This document shows, one piece after another, positions 51,720 through 61,851 of a DNA stretch of 64,000 nt; within the stretch, counting starts at the first letter, position 1; the number at the start of each line of letters is the position of its first letter. Source of the DNA: CAIKBL01 sp050247235 (GTDB lineage: Bacteria; Pseudomonadota; Gammaproteobacteria; Ga0077536); NCBI GenBank assembly GCA_050247235.1, contig JBFWUN010000020.1, positions 7,065 through 71,064 on the forward strand, in the 5' to 3' direction. The notes under the pieces are model-generated. The model did no database searches and was not told where the DNA came from. It saw nothing but the letters and a program-made list of their open reading frames with translations. The position numbers and the translations under genes were made by a program.

Positions 51720-53046
51720 CCGCCTGCGCCGCTCCGCGCTCATCGTCTCTCTCGTGCTGCCGCTCGGGGCGGAGGCTTACCGCCTGGTCGAGCGCGACGG
51801 CTGGCACGCGGACGCCAGCCTCAATGGGCGGCTCGGACTGCGCCAGGGCGAGAACATCAATTTCGGCTTCGGTGCGCTGCCGGGTTTCGCGCGCCTCGGG
51901 CAGTCCACCGGCGAGACCTCGCGTACCGATCTCCAGCTGGCGCTGCGCCCCTCGCTGACCACTGAGTACACACTCTCCGACTCGACGCTTTACGGCGGCG
52001 TGACCGTGGTCGCTGCGACGACGACCCTCGACGGCGAGCTGTCCGGCCAGTTCGCCCGCGCGGGAGATCGCGTGATCGACACCGACTCGGCGTACGTTGG
52101 CTGGCGCCACGGCGTCCTGGATCTCTCGGTGGGCGGACAGCCGTTCACGCTCGGCGACGGACTCATCATCGGCGACGGCAATTTCAACCAGGGACACGAC
52201 AACGGCCAGTACTGGATCGGCGCCTTCGAGGCGTGGCGCAACACCGCGATCCTGAAAGTGAACACCGCCCCGTTGCGCGGGGACGTGTTCTGGCTGCGCA
52301 CCGACCAGGATCTCGGTGACAGCCGCATCGTCGGTGCGAACGTGGAAAATGCGGACGCCACTGCGTTCGGCCGCCTCAGCGTAATGACCTTCGAGGTGAT
52401 CGACGACAACGGCATCGGTTTCGAAGACACCCGGGTGTGGGGTATCCGGGGCGGTGACCTCCACCATCCCTTGCTGCCCGGCTTCGCGTTGTTCGGGGAG
52501 TACATCCGCCAGACCGGCGACTCGGCGCTGACCGGTGTCGAGATCGACGCCGAAGCCTGGTACATCGAGCCCGGCTACCAGTTCGCGAACTGGCGGTTCG
52601 CGCCGAAGATCCAGTATCGCTACTCGTACTATTCCGGTGACGACGCTGCGACGGCCGCCAGCGAGGAATACCGCGGCTTGTTCTTCACGTTCGGCAAGCG
52701 CGGGTGGGACACCTGGTATCAGGGTGAGGTCAACGGCGAGTTCTTCCTGTTCAACCAGAACCAGGTTTCGCACATGGTGAAGCTGTCGCTCTTCCCGAGC
52801 GCGCGCCATGCGGTGAAGGCCTACTACTACCACCACGCGCTCGATACCCCGCAGTACTTCGGCGTGCCGACGACCGCGACCGACTGGTCCGACGAGTTCG
52901 ACCTGCAGCTCGAGTTCTACCCGAACGACCGGCTGTACGGCATGGTGGGCGTCGCCTGGGCAACCCCCAACCGGGCCGCGCGGGACGTGTTCGGCGACGA
53001 CGACCAGGTGGTCTTCGAGTTCTTCCTTTCCTACACGTTGAAATGA
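51697..53046 (+). CDS. Putative beta-barrel outer-membrane protein (alginate-export-like)
   Basis: Encodes 449 aa. A signal peptide (RLRRSALIVSLVLPLGAEA) is followed by repeated amphipathic strands with aromatic girdle residues (DTDSAYVGWRHGVLDLSVGG, YWIGAFEAWRNTAI, FEVIDDNGIGFEDTRVWGI, AWYIEPGYQFANWRF) through to the C-terminal strand FEFFLSYTLK. This looks like a 16-18 strand porin of the alginate_export kind. ATG 51697 is used; it overlaps the preceding hypothetical gene. The substrate is unknown. Confidence 0.8.
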   Translation: MPVTPARNRLRRSALIVSLVLPLGAEAYRLVERDGWHADASLNGRLGLRQGENINFGFGALPGFARLGQSTGETSRTDLQLALRPSLTTEYTLSDSTLYGGVTVVAATTTLDGELSGQFARAGDRVIDTDSAYVGWRHGVLDLSVGGQPFTLGDGLIIGDGNFNQGHDNGQYWIGAFEAWRNTAILKVNTAPLRGDVFWLRTDQDLGDSRIVGANVENADATAFGRLSVMTFEVIDDNGIGFEDTRVWGIRGGDLHHPLLPGFALFGEYIRQTGDSALTGVEIDAEAWYIEPGYQFANWRFAPKIQYRYSYYSGDDAATAASEEYRGLFFTFGKRGWDTWYQGEVNGEFFLFNQNQVSHMVKLSLFPSARHAVKAYYYHHALDTPQYFGVPTTATDWSDEFDLQLEFYPNDRLYGMVGVAWATPNRAARDVFGDDDQVVFEFFLSYTLK

Positions 53047-53177
53047 GCATGCGGACACCGCGGGCGCGGCGGCCCGTGGTAACCTAGCCCGCTGTACTGT
53101 CCGGAACCGACCTGCCGCCCGGTCCCGGCGGATCCCCGTACTCCCACTCAAGATCGAACCGCAGGAGGAAGTGCCTC

Positions 53178-54260
53178 ATGAAGGCCGTTGTCGCGCAGAA
53201 GATGAACGAATACTCGGTGACCACCGTAGACCTGGACCCGCCCAAGATGGGCGAGGTGTTGGTGAAGATGAAGGCCACGGGCGTGTGCCACTCCGACCTC
53301 TCCGTGATCAACGGCACCATCCCGAGCCCGTTCCCGGTGGTGCTTGGGCACGAGGGGGCCGGCATCATCGAGCAGGTCGGCGAAGGGGTCACCAACGTGA
53401 AGCCCGGAGATCACGTCGTGGTGTCGTTCATCCCGAACTGCGGCAACTGCTTCTATTGCCTGCACCAGGAACCGTACCTGTGCTCCGGCGCGAAGCAGGA
53501 CGGCAATCTCTTCGACGGCACGACACGGGTGTCCAAGAACGGGCAGCGGATTTTCGTGATGTCCTTCGTGGGCATCATGGCTGAGTACGCGGTGGTCCCC
53601 GCGGCCTGCGTGGTGACGATCGACAAATCCTACGACTTCAAGGTGGCCGCGCTCGTGGGCTGCGGGGTCACCACGGGCGTCGGCGCGGCAATCAAGACGG
53701 CCGAGGTCAGACCCGGGTCGACCGTCGCGGTCTTCGGGTGCGGCGGCGTGGGACTGAACGTCATCCAGGGCGCCCGGATCGCTGGCGCCGCTCAGATTAT
53801 CGCGTGCGACCTGTCCGCCGAGAAGATGCAGATGGCGAAAGAGTTCGGCGCGACCCACACCATCGACCCCGGCGCCGACATGGTCAAGCAGGTCACGGCA
53901 ATGACCAACGGCATCGGCGTCGACTACGCGTTCGACGTGGTGGGCAACAGCAAAGTCATCGAACAGTGCATCAAGGCAACCCGCAAGAACGGTACGGCGG
54001 TGCTGGTGGGGGTTGGCCGGCTCGACGACCGCTTCTCGGTCAACGCGGCCATCCTGCCGTTTACGTCGAAAACCATTAAAGGTTGCATGTACGGGAGCGC
54101 TAACTTCAAGGTCGATTTCCCGCTGTACCTGAGCCTCTACAAGGCCGGGAAACTGGACCTCGACAGGCTCATCACGCGGACCTACACGCTCGACGAGGCG
54201 CCGCAGGCGTTCGCCGACATGGAGCAGGGCAAGAATGCCCGCGGCGTGATCGTGCATTGA
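53178..54260 (+). CDS. Zn-dependent alcohol dehydrogenase (class III-like MDR)
   Basis: Encodes 360 aa. Catalytic zinc ligands are Cys in GVCHSDLS, His in LGHEGAG and a later Cys in VGCGVTTGVG; the structural zinc loop is NCGNCFYCLHQEPYLC. The Rossmann motif GCGGVGLNVIQ and D in IACDLSAEKM indicate NAD. It resembles class III/benzyl-alcohol-type dehydrogenases. AGGAGG precedes ATG 53178. It stands 131 bases after the porin-like gene and 148 before the FHA-cyclase gene. Confidence 0.92.
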   Translation: MKAVVAQKMNEYSVTTVDLDPPKMGEVLVKMKATGVCHSDLSVINGTIPSPFPVVLGHEGAGIIEQVGEGVTNVKPGDHVVVSFIPNCGNCFYCLHQEPYLCSGAKQDGNLFDGTTRVSKNGQRIFVMSFVGIMAEYAVVPAACVVTIDKSYDFKVAALVGCGVTTGVGAAIKTAEVRPGSTVAVFGCGGVGLNVIQGARIAGAAQIIACDLSAEKMQMAKEFGATHTIDPGADMVKQVTAMTNGIGVDYAFDVVGNSKVIEQCIKATRKNGTAVLVGVGRLDDRFSVNAAILPFTSKTIKGCMYGSANFKVDFPLYLSLYKAGKLDLDRLITRTYTLDEAPQAFADMEQGKNARGVIVH

Positions 54261-54330
54261 GCCCGAGTCCAGGCGCTGCCGGTCGTCGCCCCGTGAGAGC
54301 GGCGCGCCGGCACGCCCGACCGCGCGTTGG

Positions 54331-54359
54331 ATTCACAATCCCAGAATCGCGTCCTATAG
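54331..54359 (+). promoter_or_regulatory. Strong sigma70-like promoter upstream of FHA-cyclase gene
   Basis: TTCACA (54331-54336) and TATAGT (54354-54359) each match consensus at five of six positions and are spaced by exactly 17 bases. The ATG lies 49 bases past the -10 box. It is one of the best housekeeping-type promoters visible in the window. Confidence 0.7.
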
Positions 54360-54408
54360 TACTGATCTGCCTCGAAACTCAGCAGAACACGGAATCCGCT
54401 ACCGCATC

Positions 54409-55347
54409 ATGGGTTGGGAAATTCGCCTGACGGACCTCGAACGGGGGGACCAGCAGAACCGTTCCTTTTCGCAGGCGACCGTTCGAATCGGGCGCCACTC
54501 GGAAGCGGAACTTGTCCTGAAGCACAACCAGGTGTCGCGGGTCCACCTGACGCTCAGCAAGGACGGCGATCACTTCTACGCGGAAGACACGAGCCGCAAC
54601 GGCAGCTTCCTGAAGGCGGGCGACCAGTGGCAGCGCCTCCAGGTCAAGACCGAACTGCAGCTGCCGGCGACGATCCGCCTCGCCGACTGGGCGCTGAAAA
54701 TCGACTACCAGGCGGACGAGGACTGGAACAAGTCCGTGATCATCCCGGCCGGCCACCTGGTCAAGCGGACCGAAACCATCATGGTGTTCGATCTCTGCGA
54801 GTCGTCGAAGATCGCCAACCAGGACGACCACCTCGCCTACCACCTCAAGGCACGGCTGCAGCAGCTTGCCGAGCCGGTCCTGAACGAGTACGGCATGCGC
54901 TTCTTCAAGGGGACCGGCGACGGCTTCCTGGCCACCTTCACCTCGGCCTCCAAGTCACTCGCGGCGACGCTCGAACTGGTCTCGCGCATCAGGCAACGCA
55001 ACAGCCGCACAAGCAATGCGCCGATCCACTACCGCATCGCGCTGCATCACGGCGACACCTGGGGGATTTCCACCGGCGGGCAGGACATTCACGGCAACGA
55101 CGTGAACATCACATTCCGCATCGAGGGAGTCCAGGCGGAGTCGTTCGCGTCAGCAGCGATCGAATTCCCGCGCATGGACCGCATCCTGTGCTCGAAGGCA
55201 CTGCTCAACGAGGTGCGCGCCAAGGAAGGTGAACACGCCGCGCTGCCGACCGAAATCGCGGAAATCGGGGCTGCCGCGCTGAAGGGCATTCACGATCCCG
55301 TAACCATCTACCTCGTCCAGGATCGCGGTGAGGCAACCGCACGCTGA
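54409..55347 (+). CDS. FHA domain-class III nucleotide cyclase
   Basis: Encodes 312 aa. Residues 10-95 form an FHA phosphothreonine-binding domain: RIGRHSEAELVL, QVSRVHLTL, DTSRNGSFL. Residues 120-305 form an adenylate/guanylate cyclase homology domain: VFDLCESSK (metal D128), FFKGTGDGFLATF (metal D171), and IHGNDVNITFRIEG with N233 and R237 for transition-state stabilisation. All key residues are present, so cAMP or cGMP synthesis is plausible and may be controlled by binding of phosphorylated partners, such as targets of a kinase like that at 33626-35422. Soluble, with its own promoter. Confidence 0.88.
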   Translation: MGWEIRLTDLERGDQQNRSFSQATVRIGRHSEAELVLKHNQVSRVHLTLSKDGDHFYAEDTSRNGSFLKAGDQWQRLQVKTELQLPATIRLADWALKIDYQADEDWNKSVIIPAGHLVKRTETIMVFDLCESSKIANQDDHLAYHLKARLQQLAEPVLNEYGMRFFKGTGDGFLATFTSASKSLAATLELVSRIRQRNSRTSNAPIHYRIALHHGDTWGISTGGQDIHGNDVNITFRIEGVQAESFASAAIEFPRMDRILCSKALLNEVRAKEGEHAALPTEIAEIGAAALKGIHDPVTIYLVQDRGEATAR

Positions 55348-55374
55348 CCTGCGGCGCGCCCGCGACGTTCCGGC

Positions 55375-56589
55375 GTGACCCGCATCGCCGTCATCGGGGG
55401 CTCGATGGCTGGACTGTGTGCCGGCGTGGCCCTCCATCACCTCGGTCTCGATGTCCACGTCTTCGAGCGCGCCAGCGAGGAACTGGCCAGCCGCGGCGCA
55501 GGCATTGCAACGCACGATGAACTCTACGCGTCGCTGGAGGGCGCGGGCGTGCACCTGCGCGACGAAATGGGCGTGCGCTCCGCAGGCCGCCTGCTGCTGG
55601 CGCAGGACGGATCCGAGGTGGCACGACTGGCCATGCCGCAGGTGATGACCTCGTGGGGGCTGATGTACCGGTTCCTGCGTGCGCAGATGCCGGATGCGCG
55701 CTATCACAACGGTTACGTGCTCGAAGACCTCGCGCAGCATGCCAGCGGTGTGACCGCGCGCTTCGCGAACGGCGAAACCTTCGATGCGGACTGGCTCATC
55801 GGTGCTGACGGGACGCGCTCGGCGGTTCGCCAGTGCGTCGCGCCCGAGGTTCCCCTGCACTACTGCGGCTATTTCGGCTGGCGCGGACTTATCGACGAGG
55901 CCCGGCTACCCGCCGACGTGCTCGAACAGGTCGCCTATCACATGACCCTGTGCCTCGCACCCGGCGGTCATTGGCTGGGTTATCTTGTCGCGGGTCCGGA
56001 TGACGACCTCACCCCGGGCCGGCGCTGGTACAACTGGGGCTGGTACCGGACCGCGGACGCGATGCGCCTGCGCGATCACCTCACCGACGCCGCGGGAACC
56101 TGGCACGAACACGGGATCCCGCACCCGCTGATCCGACGAGAGCTGGTGGAATCGATGCGTGCCGAAGCCCACGCGCTGCTCGCCCCGCAGATCCGCGCGA
56201 TCATCGACGCCACTGCCCAGCCCTTCATCCAGGGAATGTTCGATCTCGGTTGCGAGAAACTCGTCCATGGGCGCGTATGCCTGATCGGCGATGCGGCAAT
56301 CACGGCGCGACCCCACATCGGCCTCGGCGTGTCGAAGGCGGCCGCGGACGCGACGTCGCTCGCCGACGCACTCGCCGCGGACGACACGGCAGGCGCGCTC
56401 GCCGCATGGGAGCAGCAGCGGCTGGCGTACGGGCACGCCGCCCTGCGCTTCAGCCGCGATCTTGGCAGCTATATCGGACCCGCGCCGGTGACCGACGAGC
56501 GCCGCCGCAAGGCCGAGTACCACCAGCGTCCGGACGTCCTGCTGGCCGCGACGGCCCCAAGCGAGCCGCGGCGCTGGCTTGATCTGTAG
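55375..56589 (+). CDS. FAD-dependent monooxygenase (2,6-dihydroxypyridine-3-monooxygenase-like)
   Basis: Encodes 404 aa of the PHBH-fold flavoprotein group. GGSMAGLCAGVALHHLGLDV is the FAD-binding Rossmann motif; DWLIGADGTRSAVR is the DG motif and VCLIGDAAITARPHIGLGVSKA the second FAD-binding GD motif. Overall layout resembles the dihydroxypyridine hydroxylase subgroup, but substrate specificity is not readable. It starts at GTG 55375, 27 bases after the FHA-cyclase gene, and may share its transcript. A link to the nicX-like operon 40 kb away is only a guess. Confidence 0.82.
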   Translation: MTRIAVIGGSMAGLCAGVALHHLGLDVHVFERASEELASRGAGIATHDELYASLEGAGVHLRDEMGVRSAGRLLLAQDGSEVARLAMPQVMTSWGLMYRFLRAQMPDARYHNGYVLEDLAQHASGVTARFANGETFDADWLIGADGTRSAVRQCVAPEVPLHYCGYFGWRGLIDEARLPADVLEQVAYHMTLCLAPGGHWLGYLVAGPDDDLTPGRRWYNWGWYRTADAMRLRDHLTDAAGTWHEHGIPHPLIRRELVESMRAEAHALLAPQIRAIIDATAQPFIQGMFDLGCEKLVHGRVCLIGDAAITARPHIGLGVSKAAADATSLADALAADDTAGALAAWEQQRLAYGHAALRFSRDLGSYIGPAPVTDERRRKAEYHQRPDVLLAATAPSEPRRWLDL

Positions 56590-56614
56590 AAGGCGCCGGG
56601 AGGCCCCGATCCGG

Positions 56615-57784
56615 TCAGCGTGCCAGCGGCCCGCGTCGCACGGCCCGCGTGCCCTGCAGCCAGGCGCCCAGCAGAACCAGTGCGACCGCGAGCGCCGTGT
56701 AGCTGGTCGCGTACCCGATCCGGTCGATCGCGACCCCCAGGCAGAACGCACCGGCCGCCTGCCCCGCGAACAGCATGAACGCCATCAGTGAGACTGACGT
56801 ACCTCGGGCCTCGGGCGCGAGTTCAGTGGCGAGCATCTGCAAGGTGTTGTGCATCAGGTAGATCGCGAGTCCGAGCAGGAGCAGCGCGGGTGCGGCGATG
56901 AGCGCCATCCGCGTGTGCGCCAGCGTGGCCAGGCACCCGAACATCAGGATCCCACCCGCTGCGATCATCGCGCGCTGGCCGAACCGTCGCATCAGCCAGC
57001 CCACCGACGCGGTGTACACGAGGCTGCCCAGCCCCACGCACACGAGCATGCCCCCGACCCGCGTCAGGCTGAGCCCGTACTGATCGTGCAGCAGCGCACC
57101 GAGAAACGCCGTGCCGCCGAACAGCAGGAATCCTTCGATGAAGACCGCCAGCATGACTTCGCGCCCGGCTGGATGGCGCAGCACGGACAGGTAACGCGCC
57201 ACCGTGCCGCGCAGCCCGATCACGACCTGCGGCGGCATCGCGAGGCGACGCGCCCCGTACCACACGGCCAGTGCCGCGCACGCCGTCAGTACACCGTACC
57301 CGCGGAACAGGTTGCGCCATCCTGCGACGTCCGCGAACAGGCCACCGAGCCCCGCACCGAATATCTGCCCCAGGATCACCCCGCTCATGTAGCGCGCGAG
57401 TGCCTTCTGGCGTTCCGCGATCGGGTAATGGTCACCGATGAACGCGAGCGACAGCGGCACGGTCGCGGCGCACGTGATCCCGGTCAGGAAACGCCAGAAA
57501 ATGAGCTGTGCGAGTGAATCGGCGAATCCGCACATGAAGATGCAGAGCGCGGAAAGCCCCATCGACAGGATGATCACGCGGAGCTTGCCGAAACGGTCCC
57601 CCAGCGGACCGTACACGAGGACGAACAGTCCGTAGGGCAGCGAGTACGCGGTGACGATGAGTCCCGCACCGCCGAGCGACACGGCGAACTCCTCCGAGAG
57701 CATCGGCAGGAGCGGATCGGCAACGCGCATGACCGCGATGGCGACGAACCCGGCGAAGCCGAGCAGGAGGACGATGGGACGCAC
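56615..57784 (-). CDS. MFS transporter
   Basis: Encodes 389 aa with 12 predicted membrane helices. The MFS loop 2-3 motif is GPLGDRFGKLRV, with GYGVLTACAALAVW and GWLMRRFGQRAMIAAGG in the second half. It looks like a drug:H+ antiporter-1 type exporter (YdhP/AraJ-like); substrate unknown. I start at GTG 57784, where the first membrane helix begins. An in-frame ATG at 57877 would add 31 polar residues and overlap the PilZ gene. It is convergent with the FAD monooxygenase gene. Confidence 0.85.
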   Translation of the reverse strand: MRPIVLLLGFAGFVAIAVMRVADPLLPMLSEEFAVSLGGAGLIVTAYSLPYGLFVLVYGPLGDRFGKLRVIILSMGLSALCIFMCGFADSLAQLIFWRFLTGITCAATVPLSLAFIGDHYPIAERQKALARYMSGVILGQIFGAGLGGLFADVAGWRNLFRGYGVLTACAALAVWYGARRLAMPPQVVIGLRGTVARYLSVLRHPAGREVMLAVFIEGFLLFGGTAFLGALLHDQYGLSLTRVGGMLVCVGLGSLVYTASVGWLMRRFGQRAMIAAGGILMFGCLATLAHTRMALIAAPALLLLGLAIYLMHNTLQMLATELAPEARGTSVSLMAFMLFAGQAAGAFCLGVAIDRIGYATSYTALAVALVLLGAWLQGTRAVRRGPLAR

Positions 57785-57848
57785 CGCGCGATTGTACCGG
57801 CTGGGCGAGCGGGTGCCGAGGATCAGCGCAGGTGGAACGCGCGGCCGT

Positions 57849-58271
57849 TCAGGTGAAGCAGAGCTTGCGCCAGGCACGGACGTCCGTGCCCGGACCGTCG
57901 GTCACCCGGATACCCACTTCATGACGTTCACCGTCTGCCACACACCAGCGGACATCACCCGTGAGGTAGAAGTTGCGGCGGGTGCTCGCCACCCGCACCC
58001 AGAGTTCCAGTTCCGCGCCAACGGGCACTGCCTCCGACAGGCGCACGCGCAGGCCCCCCCGGGAGAGGTCCGCCGAGTGGCACTTCAGTGTCAGCCGGTT
58101 CGCGGGATCATCCGTTGACGGTCCCAATTGAACGAAGAGGCGTTCGCGGCGCGTCGTTCGCAGGTGCGCCCTGCGCTCGTGACGCGCGCGCAGGGCTTCC
58201 GCGGTCGTCAGCTTCCTGATCGGGGCCCGCGAAACGTCGTCGGATTCCGAGGTCATCGGTCGAACATCCAC
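57849..58271 (-). CDS. PilZ domain protein
   Basis: Encodes 140 aa. The PilZ c-di-GMP motif RxxxR occurs as RRTTRRERLFVQ or nearby, and the second motif is SADLSRGGLRVRL (DxSxxG). The barrel continues with VRVASTRRNFYLTGDVRWC. It would bind c-di-GMP in the cytosol and pass the signal to a partner. An alternative start is ATG 58256. It is upstream of the MFS gene and 76 bases after the LLM gene. Confidence 0.82.
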   Translation of the reverse strand: MDVRPMTSESDDVSRAPIRKLTTAEALRARHERRAHLRTTRRERLFVQLGPSTDDPANRLTLKCHSADLSRGGLRVRLSEAVPVGAELELWVRVASTRRNFYLTGDVRWCVADGERHEVGIRVTDGPGTDVRAWRKLCFT

Positions 58272-58347
58272 AGCGGACGCCGCGGTGGTCGGACCCGGCC
58301 ATCGGACCCTGACGCCGCGGCAGGCCAGCCGGCGTGTCGCCGGCGGC

Positions 58348-59367
58348 TCACCCGGCGTGGACCTGGGCGATCAGTTCGGGCCACTGGTTGAAGCTGCCTT
58401 CGCCGCCCATCGTCATGTACAGCGACACGCGATCGAGCAGGCCATCGTATCGCTCACGGATGCGGCGACCAATCTCGGACGGCCGACCGATGATGGCCAC
58501 CTGTTCCAGCACGGTGTCGGGAACCGCCGCGGGCATCTCGTCCATCCGACCTTCGCGCATCAGCGCCCCCAGGCGCTTGGAGAGATCGGCGTGGCCGATG
58601 TAGTCGAGCACCGCCGCGTAGCTTGGCGTGGAACCGTAGAAAGACACCTGCCTGCGGACTACCTGCGTCATCGCATCGACCTCCGCCTGCGTCTCGCCGG
58701 TGATCACGAACACGGGAGAATACAGCGTGAGATCGGTTACGCGCAGGTTGCGGCTGCGCGCCCCCTCGTCCAGCGCCGGGCGCACGACATCGCGCAGGTA
58801 ACCGGCCGTGTGCATCGGATGAACATGGAAACCGTCCGCCACTTCGCCGGCTGCGCGGCACATGCGCGGATTCACGCCCGCCAGGTAGATCGGGATGTCC
58901 GGCTGCGGCAGCGGGCCCGGCTGGAAAAACGGATTGATCAGCTTGAACTGGTAGAACGGGCCCTGGTAGCTGGGGCGCGTTCCGTGCTGGAAGGTATCCC
59001 AGATCGCGCGCACGCAGCGGATGTAGTCCGTCACCCGCGCGGCCGGGTGATCGAACGCCGCAGAAAAGCGTCGTTCAACATGCTGTCTGACCTGCGTACC
59101 CAGCCCGAGGTGAAAGCGGCCGCCGGAATATCGCTGCAGGTCCCACGCCACCTGCGCCATGGAAAACGGCGTGCGTGCGAACGCGACTGCAATATTGGTC
59201 CCGAGTTCGATGTGCCGGGTTCCCGCCGCCGCGAACGCCAGCGGAAAGAAGGCATCGTTCATCGCTTCGAACGTCCATACGCCGTCGAAGCCGAGTCTCT
59301 CCAGTTCACGCGCCTTGGACGTGACCTGCTCCGGCATCGCGGCCGGCATCAAACAATCGATTTTCAT
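58348..59367 (-). CDS. LLM-class oxidoreductase, F420-dependent-type (TIGR03617-like)
   Basis: Encodes 339 aa of the luciferase-like family. DGVWTFEAMNDAFFPLAFAA, IELGTNIAVAFARTPFSMAQ, GRFHLGLGTQV and GEVADGFHVHPMH match the TIGR03617 group, annotated as F420-dependent. Whether the organism makes F420 or the protein uses FMN cannot be decided here. ATG 59367 is used. It follows the large acyl-CoA dehydrogenase gene by 67 bases on the same strand. Confidence 0.85.
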   Translation of the reverse strand: MKIDCLMPAAMPEQVTSKARELERLGFDGVWTFEAMNDAFFPLAFAAAGTRHIELGTNIAVAFARTPFSMAQVAWDLQRYSGGRFHLGLGTQVRQHVERRFSAAFDHPAARVTDYIRCVRAIWDTFQHGTRPSYQGPFYQFKLINPFFQPGPLPQPDIPIYLAGVNPRMCRAAGEVADGFHVHPMHTAGYLRDVVRPALDEGARSRNLRVTDLTLYSPVFVITGETQAEVDAMTQVVRRQVSFYGSTPSYAAVLDYIGHADLSKRLGALMREGRMDEMPAAVPDTVLEQVAIIGRPSEIGRRIRERYDGLLDRVSLYMTMGGEGSFNQWPELIAQVHAG

Positions 59368-59434
59368 GCACGATTATCCTTGGCTTGAATTCGTACCGCG
59401 CGGTCGGGGTCGGCCCGGTGAACGGCTCGGGTGA

Positions 59435-61228
<1,794 letters not shown>

Positions 61229-61366
61229 GGAAATTCTCCAGGTTGCGCCACCGCGCGGGTGACCCGCCGCATTATGCTCGTCGCACCACGGGCTCGCCAC
61301 CGCGGTGCCGGCGCGCATCGCGCTTGTTTTATTTTGTCACACCACGGTGCGCGCCCGCTGCGGCGC

Positions 61367-61396
61367 TTGGCACCCGTGCGTGCGCCTCGATAGAAT
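61367..61396 (+). promoter_or_regulatory. Candidate sigma70 promoter
   Basis: TTGGCA (61367-61372) and TAGAAT (61391-61396), each five of six matches, are 18 bases apart and 37 bases upstream of ATG 61434. It should drive the small unknown gene and the pseudouridine synthase. Confidence 0.6.
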
Positions 61397-61433
61397 CGAC
61401 CGCACTGATGGACTCGGACCGCACGTCGCCGAC

Positions 61434-61835
61434 ATGACGATCAAAGCACGCTTCGCCGTCACCCTGGGCCCCTCGCGGGAAGGCGTGGTCTGGTCGACCA
61501 CCTACACCGGGACGCGCACGCAGCTGATCGGCAGCGGCATCGTGACGCAGCAGCAGTTTCCCCGACACACGAAGGCGCGCTCCTCCAGCAACGGTGGTCA
61601 CCCCGAGGCGGGCCGCTGGTATCTCTGGCAGGAGCAGCCGCTCGACGATATCTGGTCAGTCACCTATTACACGGAGGGGATCTTCGAGGACCTGGATCTC
61701 GACGAGCTCCGCCAGTTGCAGCGTCACCTGCTGAACGACCTGCAGATCACGCCGGAAACCATTGGCACGATCGTGCAGCAGTGGCGACGCCGGCTCAACG
61801 ACAGCAACGAACACCCGACCGCAGGCAAGGCCTGA
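61434..61835 (+). CDS. Hypothetical protein, cytosolic
   Basis: Encodes 133 aa without signal peptide or membrane helix and with no family I recognise. It has a strand-rich first half (FAVTLGPSREGVVWSTTYTG) and a helical, charged C-terminus (DELRQLQRHLLNDLQ). ATG 61434 starts after a consensus promoter. The RluA-type gene follows 16 bases downstream, so it may share its transcript. Function unknown. Confidence 0.65.
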   Translation: MTIKARFAVTLGPSREGVVWSTTYTGTRTQLIGSGIVTQQQFPRHTKARSSSNGGHPEAGRWYLWQEQPLDDIWSVTYYTEGIFEDLDLDELRQLQRHLLNDLQITPETIGTIVQQWRRRLNDSNEHPTAGKA

Positions 61836-61851
61836 GGCCTCCCCCGCCCCG

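Noticed and set aside
57785..57877. A longer N-terminus for the MFS transporter starting at ATG 57877
   Set aside because: The 31 added residues are polar, unlike the family, and overlap the PilZ gene; GTG 57784 opens the first helix, though its ribosome site is weak.
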